Assembly (NCBI GenBank): GCA_030435675.1
Contig: CM059625.1
Span: 8,742,001-8,806,000, forward strand
From: Steinernema hermaphroditum
Lineage: Eukaryota; Nematoda; Chromadorea; Rhabditida; Steinernematidae
Direction: 5' to 3'
Length of the DNA: 64,000 nucleotides
Numbering within the stretch: the stretch's first letter is position 1; each line of letters begins with the position of its first letter. Both the position numbers and the translations under genes were made by a program. Shown one piece after another: positions 1 through 12,424 of the stretch. The notes beneath the pieces are model-generated. The model worked only from the letters and a program-made list of their open reading frames with translations. It did not search any database and was not told the origin of the DNA.

Positions 1-1698
1 CAACTTTAGTGGATCTTCCAGGCGATGACCACGGAGTGCCGACGACATCCAACCAAAGCGAATCTTTGAAGCTATCTGTTGGTACGCCTCTATTCGTCGT
101 CCAGAAGAACTATCTAGCCCACAAATCACAAAATGCCAGGACAAATGGACCTACGTGGAAGATGGCATCCAACGAATACGCAGTTCCTGTGTAGTATTCT
201 GATCGACACGGCAATAGCACCTTTCGTTCTTATCGGAAGAGCTAGTCTGCTCACAAACTTATACTCTTTCCCTGAATTTATTCTGTCGATTCGAATTCCA
301 CTTGAACTTACGGCTTACGTAGTCCAGAAGATGGGTTCGAACAAAAAACGCCATAAATTGAGCAAATTTTCGTATGTAAAGCAGGCACGAATGGGTGGAA
401 CCGAGAACTGTTTCCAGATGACGCACTGCGTCTTTGTGGTAAAACCTACGAGTGAATAGCCGATAATGATATGATCATGTTAATTGCAGCGCTTACGGAT
501 GAAAAGTAGGAAGTTCTTGTAAGGCGATTGCAATTAAATCGGCTTGCTGGCTGTTGGGTGTAACAGAAAGCATCTTGGCAATGTAGTCCACGCATTGAAG
601 TCCCTAAGTCCGTTAATCTCCTTTTGAAACGCGCGACTTATGCCTACTTTGTTATTGATGTTCCATGTATAACAAACAATCGTTATGTCTCCGTTTACCG
701 TCAGTCTTGAAATTGCTTCGCCGGAGGGAAGGTTCACTCCGTCAGTGCCAAGAACTAATCCTTTCGTCATTTTGCCCGAGGCACTGTGTGGGACCGATGA
801 AAGGAAAACATATTTTGGGTAGAACTTACGTTTTGCGCTGTCCATGAAAGGTTAGGGGCATGGCCCTGGCAGCTTGAACCGACGTAAAGAGCGCATTGGC
901 AGACAGCTTGTGGGCGGTTACCCTCTTCCAGTTGGTTGTCCCTAGCAACGCGCTTGGAATCGAAATGCGTTAAATGGAGGCATAATCTTCTTGATGTCGA
1001 AACTTAATGGGATTTAGGAATAACATAGAGTCAATGAAATTGAATCTTTAAAGCAGCCAACATCCGGAAAGCCGTTCACAAATAAGGAAAGCGTACGATG
1101 TGTTCGGCATTTCACATGTAAATATGCGTGAACTACCGTGTTTTATTGTCCTATTACAAAGTTGCAACCCAAAAAGCTATATTCTGTGAGAGGTAGGACC
1201 GTGAACCGTTCCTGGTAAATCTTAAGTCAGTTCCATTTGCCGTTACACCATAAAAGCGCATCTTCTGATCGGAACAAAAGAGTGATTCATGAGAACATTA
1301 ACAGCTTTTCCTCCCAAACATCGCCTGGTTGTAAACTGTGTTCGTCCCTACTTTACACCAATCGCATCTGATCGATTGATATGCAGGCCAAGCGCGCACA
1401 ATCTCGGCCAGTGATGCGAAAGTTTAATACATTTGAATTTGCCATATGCCCTCGGCGTAGGCGGGTCTGCCGAATGGATGCTTCCAACAACACCGCGAGC
1501 CACGAAGTGCCTCGGCCGGACGTGCCCCCAACAACTGTTGAGTGGAGGTGATGTCTCTGGAGTGCTACAGTTGCAGACACTTAATTGTTTGTGACTTTGT
1601 CCAAAGTGTTTCTGCATTAAATTGATAGCATTTGCGCCGCGCTTTTTCTTTGCATAAAAAGTGGTCTGTTCTCTGAATTCAATTCATTTAGCGAAATC
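1..1698. other. intergenic, no gene recognised
   Basis: Several open frames of 60-110 codons occur here on both strands. None has flanking splice signals that extend it, a recognisable domain, or a signal peptide. The stretch includes whatever promoter serves the troponin I gene starting at 1699, but I see no clear core promoter motif. The start codon lies in the context GCGAAATCATGG. Confidence 0.5.
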
Positions 1699-2763
1699 AT
1701 GGCGGCTGAAGTCGACTACGCTCAGTACGAGGACGAGGAAATGGTATGTTGTTCTTCTGTTAAGGGTCCCGTCCTCTTGATATAGAGACACAAAGTCATG
1801 CATGGCTGTATGCCTTAGCAGGCGGCTAAGCAGACATGCTTTCATTCTCCATTACAGGAAGCTCAACGAAAACTCGAAGAGCATGAGCGCAAGAAGGCCG
1901 AAGTGCGCAAGCGCCTTGAGGAGGCCGGCAACAAGAATAAGAAGAAGGGTTTCCTAACGCCGGAGCGCAAGAAGAAGCTTCGCGTAAGTGTCTCACTCAT
2001 AACCTTTTATATGGTTGGTATATATTTCAGAAGTTGCTGATGATGAAGGCTGCTGAAGACCTCAAGCAGCAACAACTTCTGAAGGCAGAAGAGCGCAAAC
2101 GCGTTCTCGCCGAGCGCACCATCCCTCTGCCCGAGCTTGAGTCCGTTGATGATCACTGTAAGACTAGATACATACTGTATAAATCCAGACAACTGCTTTC
2201 AGCCAAGCTTGAGAGCATTTACGACGATATGTTCAAGCGCATGGTCAACTTGGAAACCGCAAAGTACGACGTGAATCAGGCTGTATTGGCCCAGGACAAA
2301 CTTGTAACATTGCACTTCCCAGTACTTTTGTCAAAACCGCATGTTTAGATCAATGAGTTGACGATCGCGGTGAATGATCTTCGCGGCAAATTGTATGTGC
2401 AATTCACTGCCGAAATAATGTTGTTCACATTCTAGCGTTAAACCAGCCTTGAAGAAAGTGTCAAAGTTGGATAATCGCTTTAAGAAGATGACTTCCTCAG
2501 GCGTAGGAGAGAAGCAGGACTTCCGAGCTAACTTGAAGATGGTCCAGAAGGAAAGTGCCCTAGCCAAGCTGAGCAAGAAGCAACAACAGAGCGACAAGCC
2601 CGACTGGTCCAAGAAGGGAGAGAAAAGCGAAAGGGCGGCAGTCGATGAGCAGAAGCCTATTGCGAACGGTGTTGAAGAAGAAGACGTTGTCGTCGAAGAG
2701 CCCGTCCACGACGAATCAGAGTATGAGGAAGAAGAGGAGGACGAAGAAGAGGACGAGGAATAA
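1699..2763 (+). CDS. troponin I
   Basis: Inhibitory subunit of the thin-filament troponin complex, which blocks actomyosin ATPase until calcium binds troponin C. Six coding exons can be read: 1699-1743, 1858-1983, 2031-2157, 2203-2303, 2349-2392 and 2436-2763. All introns are GT-AG, from 43 to 114 nt. The product begins [15 protein letters not shown] and carries the troponin I block [17 protein letters not shown] followed by a long charged helix. It continues with the [20 protein letters not shown] segment typical of the inhibitory and C-terminal region, then KPDWSKK. It ends in a long Glu/Asp tail, as in C. elegans body-wall troponin I, whereas vertebrate proteins lack such a tail. The gene converges on RUNDC1, whose stop lies about 215 bp away. 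Worms often have several troponin I paralogues, so no symbol is given. Confidence 0.9.
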
Positions 2764-2845
2764 ACTGTCTCATTTTTGAAAATGTTTTAACCCGTTTTTG
2801 TTTTTCGTTTTCATGTAAGCCATATTATGTAACACCTCCTCATTT

Positions 2846-2851
2846 AATAAA
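2846..2851 (+). terminator. poly(A) signal of troponin I
   Basis: AATAAA lies 83 nt after the troponin I stop codon, in an AT-rich 3' UTR. It is the only canonical signal on this strand before the convergent RUNDC1 stop at 2978. Confidence 0.6.
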
Positions 2852-2977
2852 GCCATTCAGTGTGGTTTTTAACGTGTTACTCAATGTTATCACGGAATGT
2901 GCGGGAAATCGCTTTAGTGGAACTCGTATTTGGAAGATTTGCCGATAGAGCATCTGTCCCAGCAGTGTTCGTGCAAA

Positions 2978-5007
2978 TCAGAAGGCGTCTTTCATCTGTT
3001 GGAATGGCCGCACCGCTAGATCAACGGGAAGTTCAAAACTATAGGTGTGAAGTTTCTCCAGGAGAGGGTAAATGTCTTCGCACCCTGAAATAAAATTATT
3101 ATCTTTGCTATCATTCTTCTACTGTTGTTACCTGTGCGCGCAATAAAAGACCAACTGGTGTAGCACATATCCACGATCTGTCTCGTCCTGAATATGATCC
3201 TAATCCAGGCGGGAAGCTTTTTTTCGTTAATAGCCGCGGAAACAAACGCTTTCCACATAGCGTCGTTTGATCGTTTTAAGCGACTGTGACTGGTGACGAT
3301 GTTTTCTATTGTCGAAAGGAGCACCTGCTTTGAAGTGACCTGCCTTCCTCCAACGGCTTCCAAGTTGAAGCTTTGGGATAGTTTCCGGACAGGGGCGTCA
3401 CTGAATTCTCTGCCGTTCTTCGAGTTGTAGTAGAACATTATGACATCCCAGATGTGGGATAACGGTGTTGGAGTTGTAGTCGTTGGAGCTGCAAATATTC
3501 CGAATTGCACATTAAACTAAGCAGGAGACCTTACGTGTTTCGATGTAATGACTCTTATTACGCATAGAAAAGCATCCAAAGGGTACATATGACTTTGATA
3601 CAATAGGCTTCGTCGCCGGATTCATTCCATGTTCCAAAAGCGCCTTCAACGACGGACAAAGCTTTTTTCTTACTACGGTAACTATTTCTTCTTCACTTCG
3701 CTCAAAAATTTCCTGTCAAAATGGGTTAACATTCTGGGAATCTTTTGAGACATACCTGCTCTCTTCGTTCTCCAGATATATGCTCTCGCTCTGCAGGTGT
3801 GATGTTGAGTAACATGTACTTGCTCATTACGTCTGATACTTCAGCGACTGCTAATTCTAGTTGTGCTCTCTGATCTCTGAAGTGCATTCCACGCTATATA
3901 TGATAGGAGAAAAAGCAATGCATACCCGTAGTGGTTGCCTTTCGGAGTGTTTTTCAACTCATTTCTTTCAAATCGTCTGCTCTGACAGCCCACTAAGCTC
4001 AAAACTTTGTTTGGCTTTCGAGGAGGTACCACATTGACGGAGGAGATAGACAGTGGAGGCTTTCCATCCGACCCCGTTTCAGTTTGCAGGAAACTCACAA
4101 AACGCTCTAGATCTACGATCTGAGTTTGCAGCTGATCGACTAGTTGGTCTTTTGCTTTCATCGGAACGTCTAATTGTTTGATGGCCTCGTCAATATGGCT
4201 CTGCAGTTCGTTGTTTGACATTGTGTCCAGCTGCAAATTAAGTTGAAGTTTATCATGAAGTTTGTCAAGAACAGCTTTCTAAATTAGTGCAATGAAATGA
4301 GAACAGAATGTACTTTCAGTGGCTTACTTGGCGCTCCATAATTTCATTGGATGGAAGACCGCCCTCTCCCGTTTGGTAGGCAAACGTCTCCAGGTCTTTG
4401 AGCTGATCCCTAAGCTGGATAATCAGTTCCATTTGTTTTTCTCTCCTTTGTTTTTGTGCATCTTCATCGCTTTCAGTTTCGATGTGAGTAAATGAAATCT
4501 GCTTTTTGAACTCGGCGACATCGGCGCATCCACGAAATGCAAAGTCATGAAGATCGTTCAGAAGGCGCTGAAGATGTCAAACAGAAATAATTAGAATTAA
4601 AGCACGCGGTTACATCTCTGTCAGGCCCACTGGTTTCGTTGATTTGCTTCAGTCGAAACTGAACTTGCGCGAAATGCGACGAAAGAGACAAAAGTGAGTT
4701 TGTAAGGCGCTCTTGCTCCTCTTCCAATTCACGAAGACGTTCCGATTCTCTGAAAACAATTTTCCGCTTTTCAAGACCACAGGAAGTAATATCTCACGTA
4801 CTGTGATGAGTTGTCGCTGAATGAGCCCGCTGCTTGAGACCAACATCTGTTTCCGAGTTCTGAAGGGGTCTCTTCCATGGAGAGCAGGCCGTTGCCTTGC
4901 CCGAATAAGTCGAGCTGCGTGCTATCGTCATCCAAAAAAACGTTGGTGAGCGAATCCGTGATGTCACTGGAAGGTTCCGTTTCGACCAACGAATGTTCAC
5001 GCATCAT
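2978..5007 (-). CDS. RUNDC1: RUN domain-containing protein 1 orthologue
   Basis: Coiled-coil plus RUN-domain protein; the human orthologue is linked to p53 regulation and RUN domains often bind small GTPases. The recognition is strong. The block LLSLSSHFAQVQFRLKQ (near 4690) is the family N-terminal coiled coil. The ELIIQLRDQLKDLETFAY-like segment follows (near 4420), then a KDQLVDQLQTQIVDLERFV segment (near 4130). The RUN domain runs from about 3714 down to 2978 and ends RTGCEDIYPLLEKLHTYSF and then ELPVDLAVRPFQQMKDAF before the stop. Introns are 45-70 nt. The chosen start is the double Met at 5005-5007. The same frame stays open upstream to a splice or trans-splice acceptor at 5087, with a six-codon out-of-frame ATG ORF just after it, so an extra 5' exon is possible. 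Confidence 0.85.
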
Positions 5008-5086
5008 GGCTTGCAGAAACAATATAACTGCTTCGGTAATCAGCTGTTTTTCGTATTCAGCAGCCCCATCTGTCCATGGCGTCGGC

Positions 5087-6125
5087 CTGAAAATGGAGAT
5101 TCACTCTATTAATGATACAAGAGAGAGGAAATTTGAGAGAAACAGAGGCAATATGCGCTTCCACGTGTAATGCGCACGCTCACACAACATTCGCATAATG
5201 TGGGCGCACTCGCGGCCTCGCTTCCAGCCGCCTCAGGCACTCTGACGCCATATACGGCCAAAGCGCACAGACGATTGCCAACTCACCAGCTAGCGATGCA
5301 CATTAAATGTTCTTAAGACAAACAAGACAAGAGTGGAATGAAATGTTCGCCAGTTTAGGCTTATAATCCACTAATTTTACGTCTGCATATGTTTACGGCG
5401 TGGACAACCGCGATCATCGTCTTACACATGAGACAAACGACTCATATCCGTCTAGAAGATGCCAGCTAAAGGCAATGATGGAGAAGAGAACCAGCCTTCA
5501 ATTCCTGCATTGAAGTCTAACGAATAAAAGGGTTGTGTTTGCCAAGGAGTATTTCATTAAAAGCCAAAGAAAGAAGGGAGATATTCAGCCCATATATTAA
5601 GCGAACCGCGCAACAGGCAGCCTACGCCCGTATCGATTGAGTCAGCTTCGTTGTCGACGTCCTTTCTTTCCGAACCTCACACTGCCGAGAATTCGGAGTG
5701 GCAGCTATGAGACGACCTACACTCTACGGCACGGCACAGACCCCAACTACAGGTAAGGAGACCTCGTTACGTATTTCTACGCTGTCGTCTTCATAGGGAA
5801 CAGGGTGAACAAAAAGAATACTACTTACCGGTATCCAAATTTTCATAGATGCAGGATTCCTGGGATAGATGCACGAGTTGTCAGGTTCCTTGAGAGCATA
5901 ACGAAACATTCTACTGAGTTCCCAAAATGTAGGGATAGTTGAGAGTAATGACAGAAATCGCGTTTCGCAGTTGGTTAAACACCTGATCAAGCGAAACAAT
6001 TCTCAAACTGTGACTGTACTCACAGAGAAAACATCGCGGGTGGTCCTCACCGTTCAATCACCTGGTGTCCACGTGTTCCTTAGAAGGCCTGCTTAGAAAT
6101 GCCGCGTTTATATTACTAAGACGAA
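5087..6125. other. intergenic, unresolved minus-strand coding-like stretch
   Basis: The minus strand between about 6000 and 5724 has an open frame of 91 codons with plausible splice signals (acceptor near 5981, donors near 5830), but no homology is recognised and I could not build a consistent multi-exon model. The remainder holds 5' sequences of the divergent RUNDC1 and SLC17 genes. Confidence 0.35.
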
Positions 6126-8122
6126 ATGTACACAAGAGTTCCTACACGCGAAGAGGACGAGTCCTTGGTATGGAGAGCAGGTAAAGTTACTAGCACGATT
6201 TACTGTTGCTTAAACACAAAATCGTTGATAATATTTTCAGATGAAACGCCTTCGTCGTACTGCGGAATGCGACTGCGCATCGAACGTCGCAGTTTCCTCG
6301 CCCTTTTGGCGTTCTTCGGATTCGCCAACATCTACGCTATGAGGGCAAATCTTAGCGTTGCCATAGTGCAGATGACAACCGATACAGAGACGATCGTCAA
6401 TGGGACGAAAAAGACGGTAAATCAGAAATGTGTCAAGCGATTGTAGATGGTCATTTGAAGGTCGAAGCCGAGTTTCGTGATTGGAATTCTGTGACACAGG
6501 GAACGATTCTTGGAGCATTCTTCTATGGCTACGTTCTGACTCAGATGATCGGAGGAATTTGGGCACACCGCTCCGGAGGAAAGATGGTTTTCTTCATTGG
6601 CATTTTCGGTATAATAAAGGAACGTCAACATTTGACATATGCATTTAGGCACTGCCGCTTTTACGGTCGTAACACCACCTCTTGCAATATTGGGAAAATT
6701 TGCCTTCATTGGGGCCCGCTTTATGGAAGGCCTTCTTGAGGTAATTCTGACTTCTGGCACTTAACCTTTGAAGATTCGTTAGGGCGTCACTTATCCGGCA
6801 ATGCACGTGATGTGGAGTAATTGGGCCCCAGCCCTGGAGAGGACTCGTCTCGCCACTTTTGCCTTCTCCGGCTCGTATTTTGGAACTGTGTTGGCAATGC
6901 CTCTTTCAGCCATTATCGGAGATCACTTCGGATGGTCGTTCGTTTTCTACTTCTTTGGCGTTATTGCACTTTTGTGGTGTGTAGTTTGGACAAAATGTGT
7001 TTACGAGTTCCCACAAGAGGACCCGATGATTTCAACAGATGAACTAACACTTCTTCAGAAAGACGCAGTTGGACACGGAGTATATGTGTGACTCTCGTTG
7101 AGAGGACATATTCAGCAGCATTTTTTAGGTTGTGCCCTGGAAGAAAATGCTTCTGAGTAAGCCGGTGTGGGCAGTTGTTTGGGCTCATTTCTGCGAAAAC
7201 TGGGGATTCTACACGATGTTGACCGCTCTTCCTCGCATCTTGAGCGATCTTGCAAGTTACAAGCTTGAAAAGGCATGGAAACCTAGCTGCACTAGCGTTA
7301 TTTGCGTAATGTTTCAGGCTGGCTTCGTCTCCGCGCTGCCTTATTTACTGATGGGAACGGTTCTACTTATGTCGGGACAATTTGCTGACTATCTGCGTAA
7401 AATGCGACATTGGGAAACAGTTGCAGTAAGAAAACTTTTCTGCGTAGGAGGTTCGGAAAATCACGGATTCAATACACAATACACACGTTTAGGATTTCTT
7501 GGACAAGGCATATTCATGTTACTTGCGACATTTTCAACAAATTCGGTGTATCTGATCGTGTTCTTAACTCTGAGCATTGGTCTCGGTGGCCTGCCGTGGG
7601 CCTCCTTCTCTGTAAACCATCTGGATTTAGCGCCGCAGGTAGGACAGAAACTCATGTGACCTCAGCCCCTGCTTTCCGCTTTATTAGTTCCGTACACATC
7701 AGAGATGAAGTGCGCTGTAATGCTCGCTCCCTCACAGTGCTTTGCGGAGGGTTGAGGCGCGGTTGTAAAGCACCGGAATTCCGCAGACCTTTATCGTTCC
7801 TGTAAATAGGGTCATTAATACTGCACAGACGTTCTTTACAGTACGCCGGACATCTGATGGGTGTGTCGAACACAGTTGCAACACTTCCTGGCATGATAAG
7901 CCCTATCATAGTCGGATTCGTCGTTTCCGATGGGGTCAGTTCTCTGCTAACGTTTGAAATAATTTAACGGAACACATTCAGAGTGAACAGCAATGGCACG
8001 TCATCTTCTACCTGACTGCCATCGTGTATTTCCTGGGAGCCGTTCTTTACGGTCTGTTTGGATCGGGTGAGAAGGAGGAATGGGCCGATGAACATCGGCC
8101 TTTCGCACAGGAGATGGACTAA
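6126..8122 (+). CDS. SLC17 family anion transporter (MFS)
   Basis: Major facilitator of the sialin/vesicular-glutamate/Na-phosphate type, a polytopic membrane protein exporting or importing organic anions. Exon 1 is 6126-6180 (MYTRVPTREEDES...), followed by exons at 6241-6416, 6461-6609 and onwards to the stop at 8120-8122. Family marks include FANIYAMRANLSVAIVQM in TM1, a luminal loop with an NGT glycosylation site, then DWNSVTQGTILGAFFYGYV and QMIGGIWAHRSGGK. Later come GVTYPAMHVMWSNWAPALER and ENWGFYTMLTALPRILSD. The signature AGFVSALPYLLMG is obtained only by removing a GC-AG intron at 7273-7317. One intron (about 7640-7841) is near 200 nt, long for this region. It could be an orthologue of sialin, VGLUT or one of the many nematode SLC17 paralogues; substrate cannot be told. 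Confidence 0.88.
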
Positions 8123-8249
8123 TCTAGAGAAACGAGCCACGAAGAACAGAAACATATCTAATTTGAGAAGTTTTCGCAGCACTGCATAATATCGAATATA
8201 CATATATAGACAAAAGCAACTGATGATCTCGCTAGCGGCCCCACAAAAG

Positions 8250-8265
8250 AATAAATCTATTTATT
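8250..8265. terminator. back-to-back poly(A) signals of convergent genes
   Basis: AATAAATCTATTTATT carries AATAAA for the SLC17 gene (8250-8255, 128 nt after its stop) and, on the other strand, AATAAA at 8260-8265 for the myosin light chain gene about 330 nt after its stop. The 16 bp are a near-perfect palindrome. Confidence 0.5.
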
Positions 8266-8597
8266 ATCGACATGACCTGATATCGTATGTTGGAGTCGCT
8301 GGAGCTGCCGGATCACACAAATGTAAGCGTAAGTACCGAATGTTGAGCAAATGAACAGACGAAACGTTTTGATTTGTCACTTTAACAAACAGGAATTAAA
8401 AAGCATGGAACAAAAATAGTCGGGAAGTACAATGGAAAATCAATATTCAAAGGAATGAATGTGGAAAGTAATCCGGCAGCAAAAGCGCCTTCAAACACCA
8501 AACTGAACAAACTTTGAACAAATTCGAGACATCCCGTTAAACAGCGGCTCTTGTTATTTGATGGAAGCGGTGAGTGGAATTAGACTAGGATGGAAAT

Positions 8598-9253
8598 TTA
8601 CGCCTGAGCCAATTCTTCCTGAGCACCAGTCGTGATGAGATGAGCGAATGCTTTGTAGTCGCAAACGCCTAAAGATTGTGTCAAGTCGTTGGGAAATAGC
8701 TATAGACGACGCTACCTCCTTCAATTGGCGGTCGTCCCTTGTACATGGCCTTGATCTCTTCTTCAGAGAGGGGTTCTCCACGCTTGTTCTGCAGAATTTT
8801 CAGCAGATGGTCCTCAGCCAGGTTTCCGCAGTCCTTCTTGTCAAACATGTGGAAGGCATCGACGATCGTCTTCTCTGGGTCAGTGCCTATAGGGTTTAAT
8901 CATTGGATTGAACTTCATGTTATGCATCGACTGACCAGTGAGGCGTTCTCCGAAAAGGGTCAAGAACATGGTGAAGTTGAGAGGTCCGCTAGCTTCGCCG
9001 ATCATCTCTTCGATCTGCTTGTCACTAGCAATCTGACCCATTTGAGCGTACAGGTCTTTCAGATCGCTCTTGCTGATGATTCCGTCCTTGTCCTGATCCA
9101 TAATCCCGAAAGCCTCCTTGAATTCCTGGATAGTCTTGGCATCGAACTGGGCAGCTTCGGATGAGGAACGGACCTTCTTTGTGGTTCTCTTCTTGACGAC
9201 CTTCGACTAAAATAACATCAATCGCGTAAAGATCACAATGGAAGGATTACCAT
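8598..9253 (-). CDS. mlc-2: myosin regulatory light chain (MLC-1/2 type)
   Basis: EF-hand regulatory light chain that wraps the myosin heavy-chain neck in muscle. Coding exons on the minus strand are 9251-9253, 8936-9206, 8716-8887 and 8598-8669. The product begins MSKVVKKRTTKKVRSSSEA and continues AAQFDAKTIQEFKEAFGIMD. The first EF hand is DQDKDGIISKSDL, the only one with full calcium ligands. GPLNFTMFLTLFGERLTG, MYKGRPPIEGG and the C terminus AFAHLITTGAQEELAQA follow. This is almost collinear with C. elegans MLC-1/MLC-2. The basic N terminus with SSS is the expected myosin light chain kinase target zone. Oddly, the first coding exon supplies only the ATG. Assignment to mlc-1 or mlc-2 specifically is not possible; the symbol marks the family. 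Confidence 0.93.
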
Positions 9254-9647
9254 TTTGCGGACGGAAGGAACGGCTGGTGTTTTAACTTGCTGCAAGGCGG
9301 TATACACTAAGCGATCGCACCTCACTGCTCCACTTAAGACAGAGAAAGCCGAGATCTCGACAACTTTACACTGCTGACTAGTCCGCCTCTCTCACATCTC
9401 GAGCACAATTGGGATATTTGCTCTAAGCCAGCGGCGCCGACTTTTCCTCCAGCTGTCCTATCGCCTGATGAACAACATCTAAGCGCATTCGGCCGTCAAT
9501 TGAACACACAGTGCAGATACGTCAGCTGGCGTTTCTATTTACGCATTTATTGAAATGAAACATTAGTTCCACTCAATAAAATAATGTGAAAACAGCAAAT
9601 AAGCGAATGAACAATAAAATGCTCGGTACCGAACGTCATACCCGGCA
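9254..9647. other. intergenic, promoter of myosin light chain and 3' end of TRPV gene
   Basis: Holds the upstream region of the minus-strand light chain gene and the 3' UTR of the TRPV gene. A minus-strand AATAAA at 9545-9550 lies about 100 nt after the TRPV stop and is its likely poly(A) signal. No other gene is seen. Confidence 0.5.
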
Positions 9648-12424
9648 CTAAGCGAATCGTAGTTTCTCCTTGAACAGACAACGCTCGCGCCGCGTAAGTT
9701 CCCTTGTTGTTTTGTATTCGCTTTCCTACAAATCGAGAGCTGAATATGCCGATCTTCGTTACCTTTTAATTACCGGTATTTTTATCCGTAGGGCAACTGC
9801 AGAGTCCTTGTGGGTCTTGCCGTCAAGGGGAAACGAATACATTTTCTGGTAGCGTAACCGCGTTGCTGGGCTGACGCTCTGCTCCATCATTAAAACAATG
9901 GCTGAAAACTGTCGCAACCATTCCAAGCTGTTGCCCGATATTTGGTTATATGTGTTTGTCATCATGGCAATGAGCATATTTGTGAGAAGCATGGTCACGA
10001 GAAGAAGGTAGAGCATGAAGGCGATCTGAACGTCATTGATGAAATGTGCGTTCAGTTCCGGAAAAATCCCACCTTTCCGATGGTGGCCAACTCACACTGT
10101 TCCAGTTGCTCATAAAAGACGCTGAATTCTGTGAGCGACATCATGAACATCCGTACAAACGCCTCTGCTACATTGTACATGATGGTTCCTTCCTTTCGGA
10201 TGTCAAACGTCTTATCATCTCGTCGGTATCCCAAAAATATAACGTAAAATGCTTGAGAGAATCCGGCAACTATAATACAGTAAATAACGAAGAACCGAAG
10301 TAGGTCGCGAACAATAATTTTGTAAATCATAAGGACAAAGGGTCCTACTTTGCTGAAAGCACTGAACGCAAAAATGTTGATTTCTGTTGATAAGTCGAAC
10401 GAACCGACAAAAGTACAGAAACTTGACGGCAGTGAGCAGCACCACAACCATCCATGCAATGTCTTCCGCTTCATCAAGACAAGACGCTCTGAGTACAAAA
10501 GCGAGGAGAACAAGGGCACAAGATACCAAAAATATCGCTTTTGCAGGAAAGCCGGACTAAATGACGATTTTTAAAGGCACTGTATGCTGGTTCATACCTA
10601 CCAAACTGAGCAAAAACATTTTTCGGCCAACATTACGTAGATGTCGAACCATTTGGATGAGATATAAACAAGCGCCTGCCATAGCCAGCAAGCTCAACAC
10701 CGTATATATCTAGTGAAGATAACAACGAATCGTTTTAAAATCGTTTCGTACCTTCGTTCTCGTATTCATATTGGAACGCGAAGGGCTGAAAATACAAAGC
10801 AGATGGTTTGTATGCTGTTGCCGCTCAAATGGGGTAGGTCGGAGGAGGAAAGAGAAGAAAACAATTGTGAAGTAAACAATAAATAATCGGAGATGTGAGA
10901 ACAACCTAAATGGGTGAAACTGGTTGAAACTACGCAACAAATCACCAACATTTTCTTTCCAAAAACGTTCCATTTCTTCATGACTATGTGTTCCAGTGTA
11001 TTAGGGAGCAAGGCTAGGTGATTGTCGAGCTTCCCATATACAGCAAGAGCCAATGCTGAGAACAAGTTTAGCTCTCCTGTTGCAGGGTCAATTGAATCTA
11101 TGTAAGCAAGAGGGCAGGCCGTCATCAGAACTCGACCGTATGTCCACAGTACTTTTCTCTCCTTTTCCAGAATCTTTTCAAACATCTTAACAGACATGGA
11201 AATCATATTGTTCGTATCAGCCAGTTGTGGTTACCATACTCTTCGCCAAAAATGCAGCCAGGGTGAGTGGGGTCAGCCCCATTCGATTTTGGATGTGCAG
11301 ATTAGCACCAGCCTCCAATGCCATGCTGAACATCTCCTGAACTTTGCATAGTTTCGATTTTGATATTTACTGGTACCCACCCAATTCTCCCGAATTGTAC
11401 ATATGTGAAGTACGGTATTCCCGTTTGTGTCCTGATCATTAGGGTTCGCTCCATATGCAACCAACATTCGAAAACAGTCTGCCTGTGAAAGACAGGCGGC
11501 AAAAGAAAGTGGATATTCACCCCAATAGAGATGCCTTAAAAAGTTCAAATGAGAGCAAGTTGAAAAGCTTTGTAATGTTGATTTGCAATATACCGTCATA
11601 TCGTTGACTTTAAAACAAAAATGTTCATCAGTCATGGGACGGTCCTGAGAGACAATGCAATTGTAAACCACTCTTACCCAGAATAATTTGTTTTGACAGG
11701 CAAAGCCACAGGCTCTTCGTATTCTGGAGAATCCATCCTCATTTCCTTCTGATCGTCGCATGTAAAAAAGTTGCCACAACATCTCTGCTCAACCGATGCT
11801 CCCTTCTTTAGAAGGAATCGTACCATCTCCGCATTCTCCGTGCCAATGGCCATATGTAATGCTGTTTCCCCTGAAAATTATATATCCAAGTTCAGTTAGG
11901 ACAGAGTACATCTACCGTAGTATTCATCACAGAGGTAAAAGTCATTAATTATAGCTGGAAAGGTGACAATCAAACGTTGTGCCAACAACTTCATATGTTC
12001 TGGAAGTCCCGATAAGAAGCAGACATGGAGTAATGTCTCGCCAACAGCTCCCCGACAGTCAAGTCTCCAACATATGTACTTTTTCACTGAATCACTGCCT
12101 GGTCCATGGTCGTTTCCCGTACGTTCTTTGTGACGCATGGAAATAACTTGAGCCATAGGTATCATATCGCCTTCTCCATCATTGTACAGCAGCGGTCTGA
12201 TTTTCTGAAAAAAGGCACAGTTCTCTGTCGCTTCAGGGAGACGCTTCACATACTTCCACAATCAGAAAATCCAACTCCGCTACATTACCAGTTTTCAAAG
12301 CTACCTTGGCTGAATCCGCCAATTCTCCGTTCCCAGTTACATCAGCTAATTGATAGATGATGTTGCTTCTTCCATCGGCTTGATTCTTAATACCAGCAGT
12401 AACGGTGCTTGACGAATTGCCCAT
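9648..12424 (-). CDS. TRPV cation channel, OSM-9/OCR family
   Basis: Sensory cation channel of the vanilloid TRP class, which in C. elegans acts in ciliated sensory neurons. It starts [20 protein letters not shown] at 12424. Ankyrin repeats include [32 protein letters not shown] and [18 protein letters not shown]1 lies near 10860-10900 ([17 protein letters not shown]). The pore region is near 10100-10200 with [15 protein letters not shown] as pore helix and filter. S6 is [19 protein letters not shown] (about 10016) followed by the TRP-like helix. The last exon reads [20 protein letters not shown] and stops at 9648-9650; its acceptor is TTTGTAG near 9730. More than ten introns, mostly 44-60 nt. 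I cannot decide between osm-9 and the ocr paralogues. Confidence 0.88.

Noticed and set aside
334..345. tRNA B-box-like GGTTCGAAC
   Set aside because: No matching A box or cloverleaf around it.
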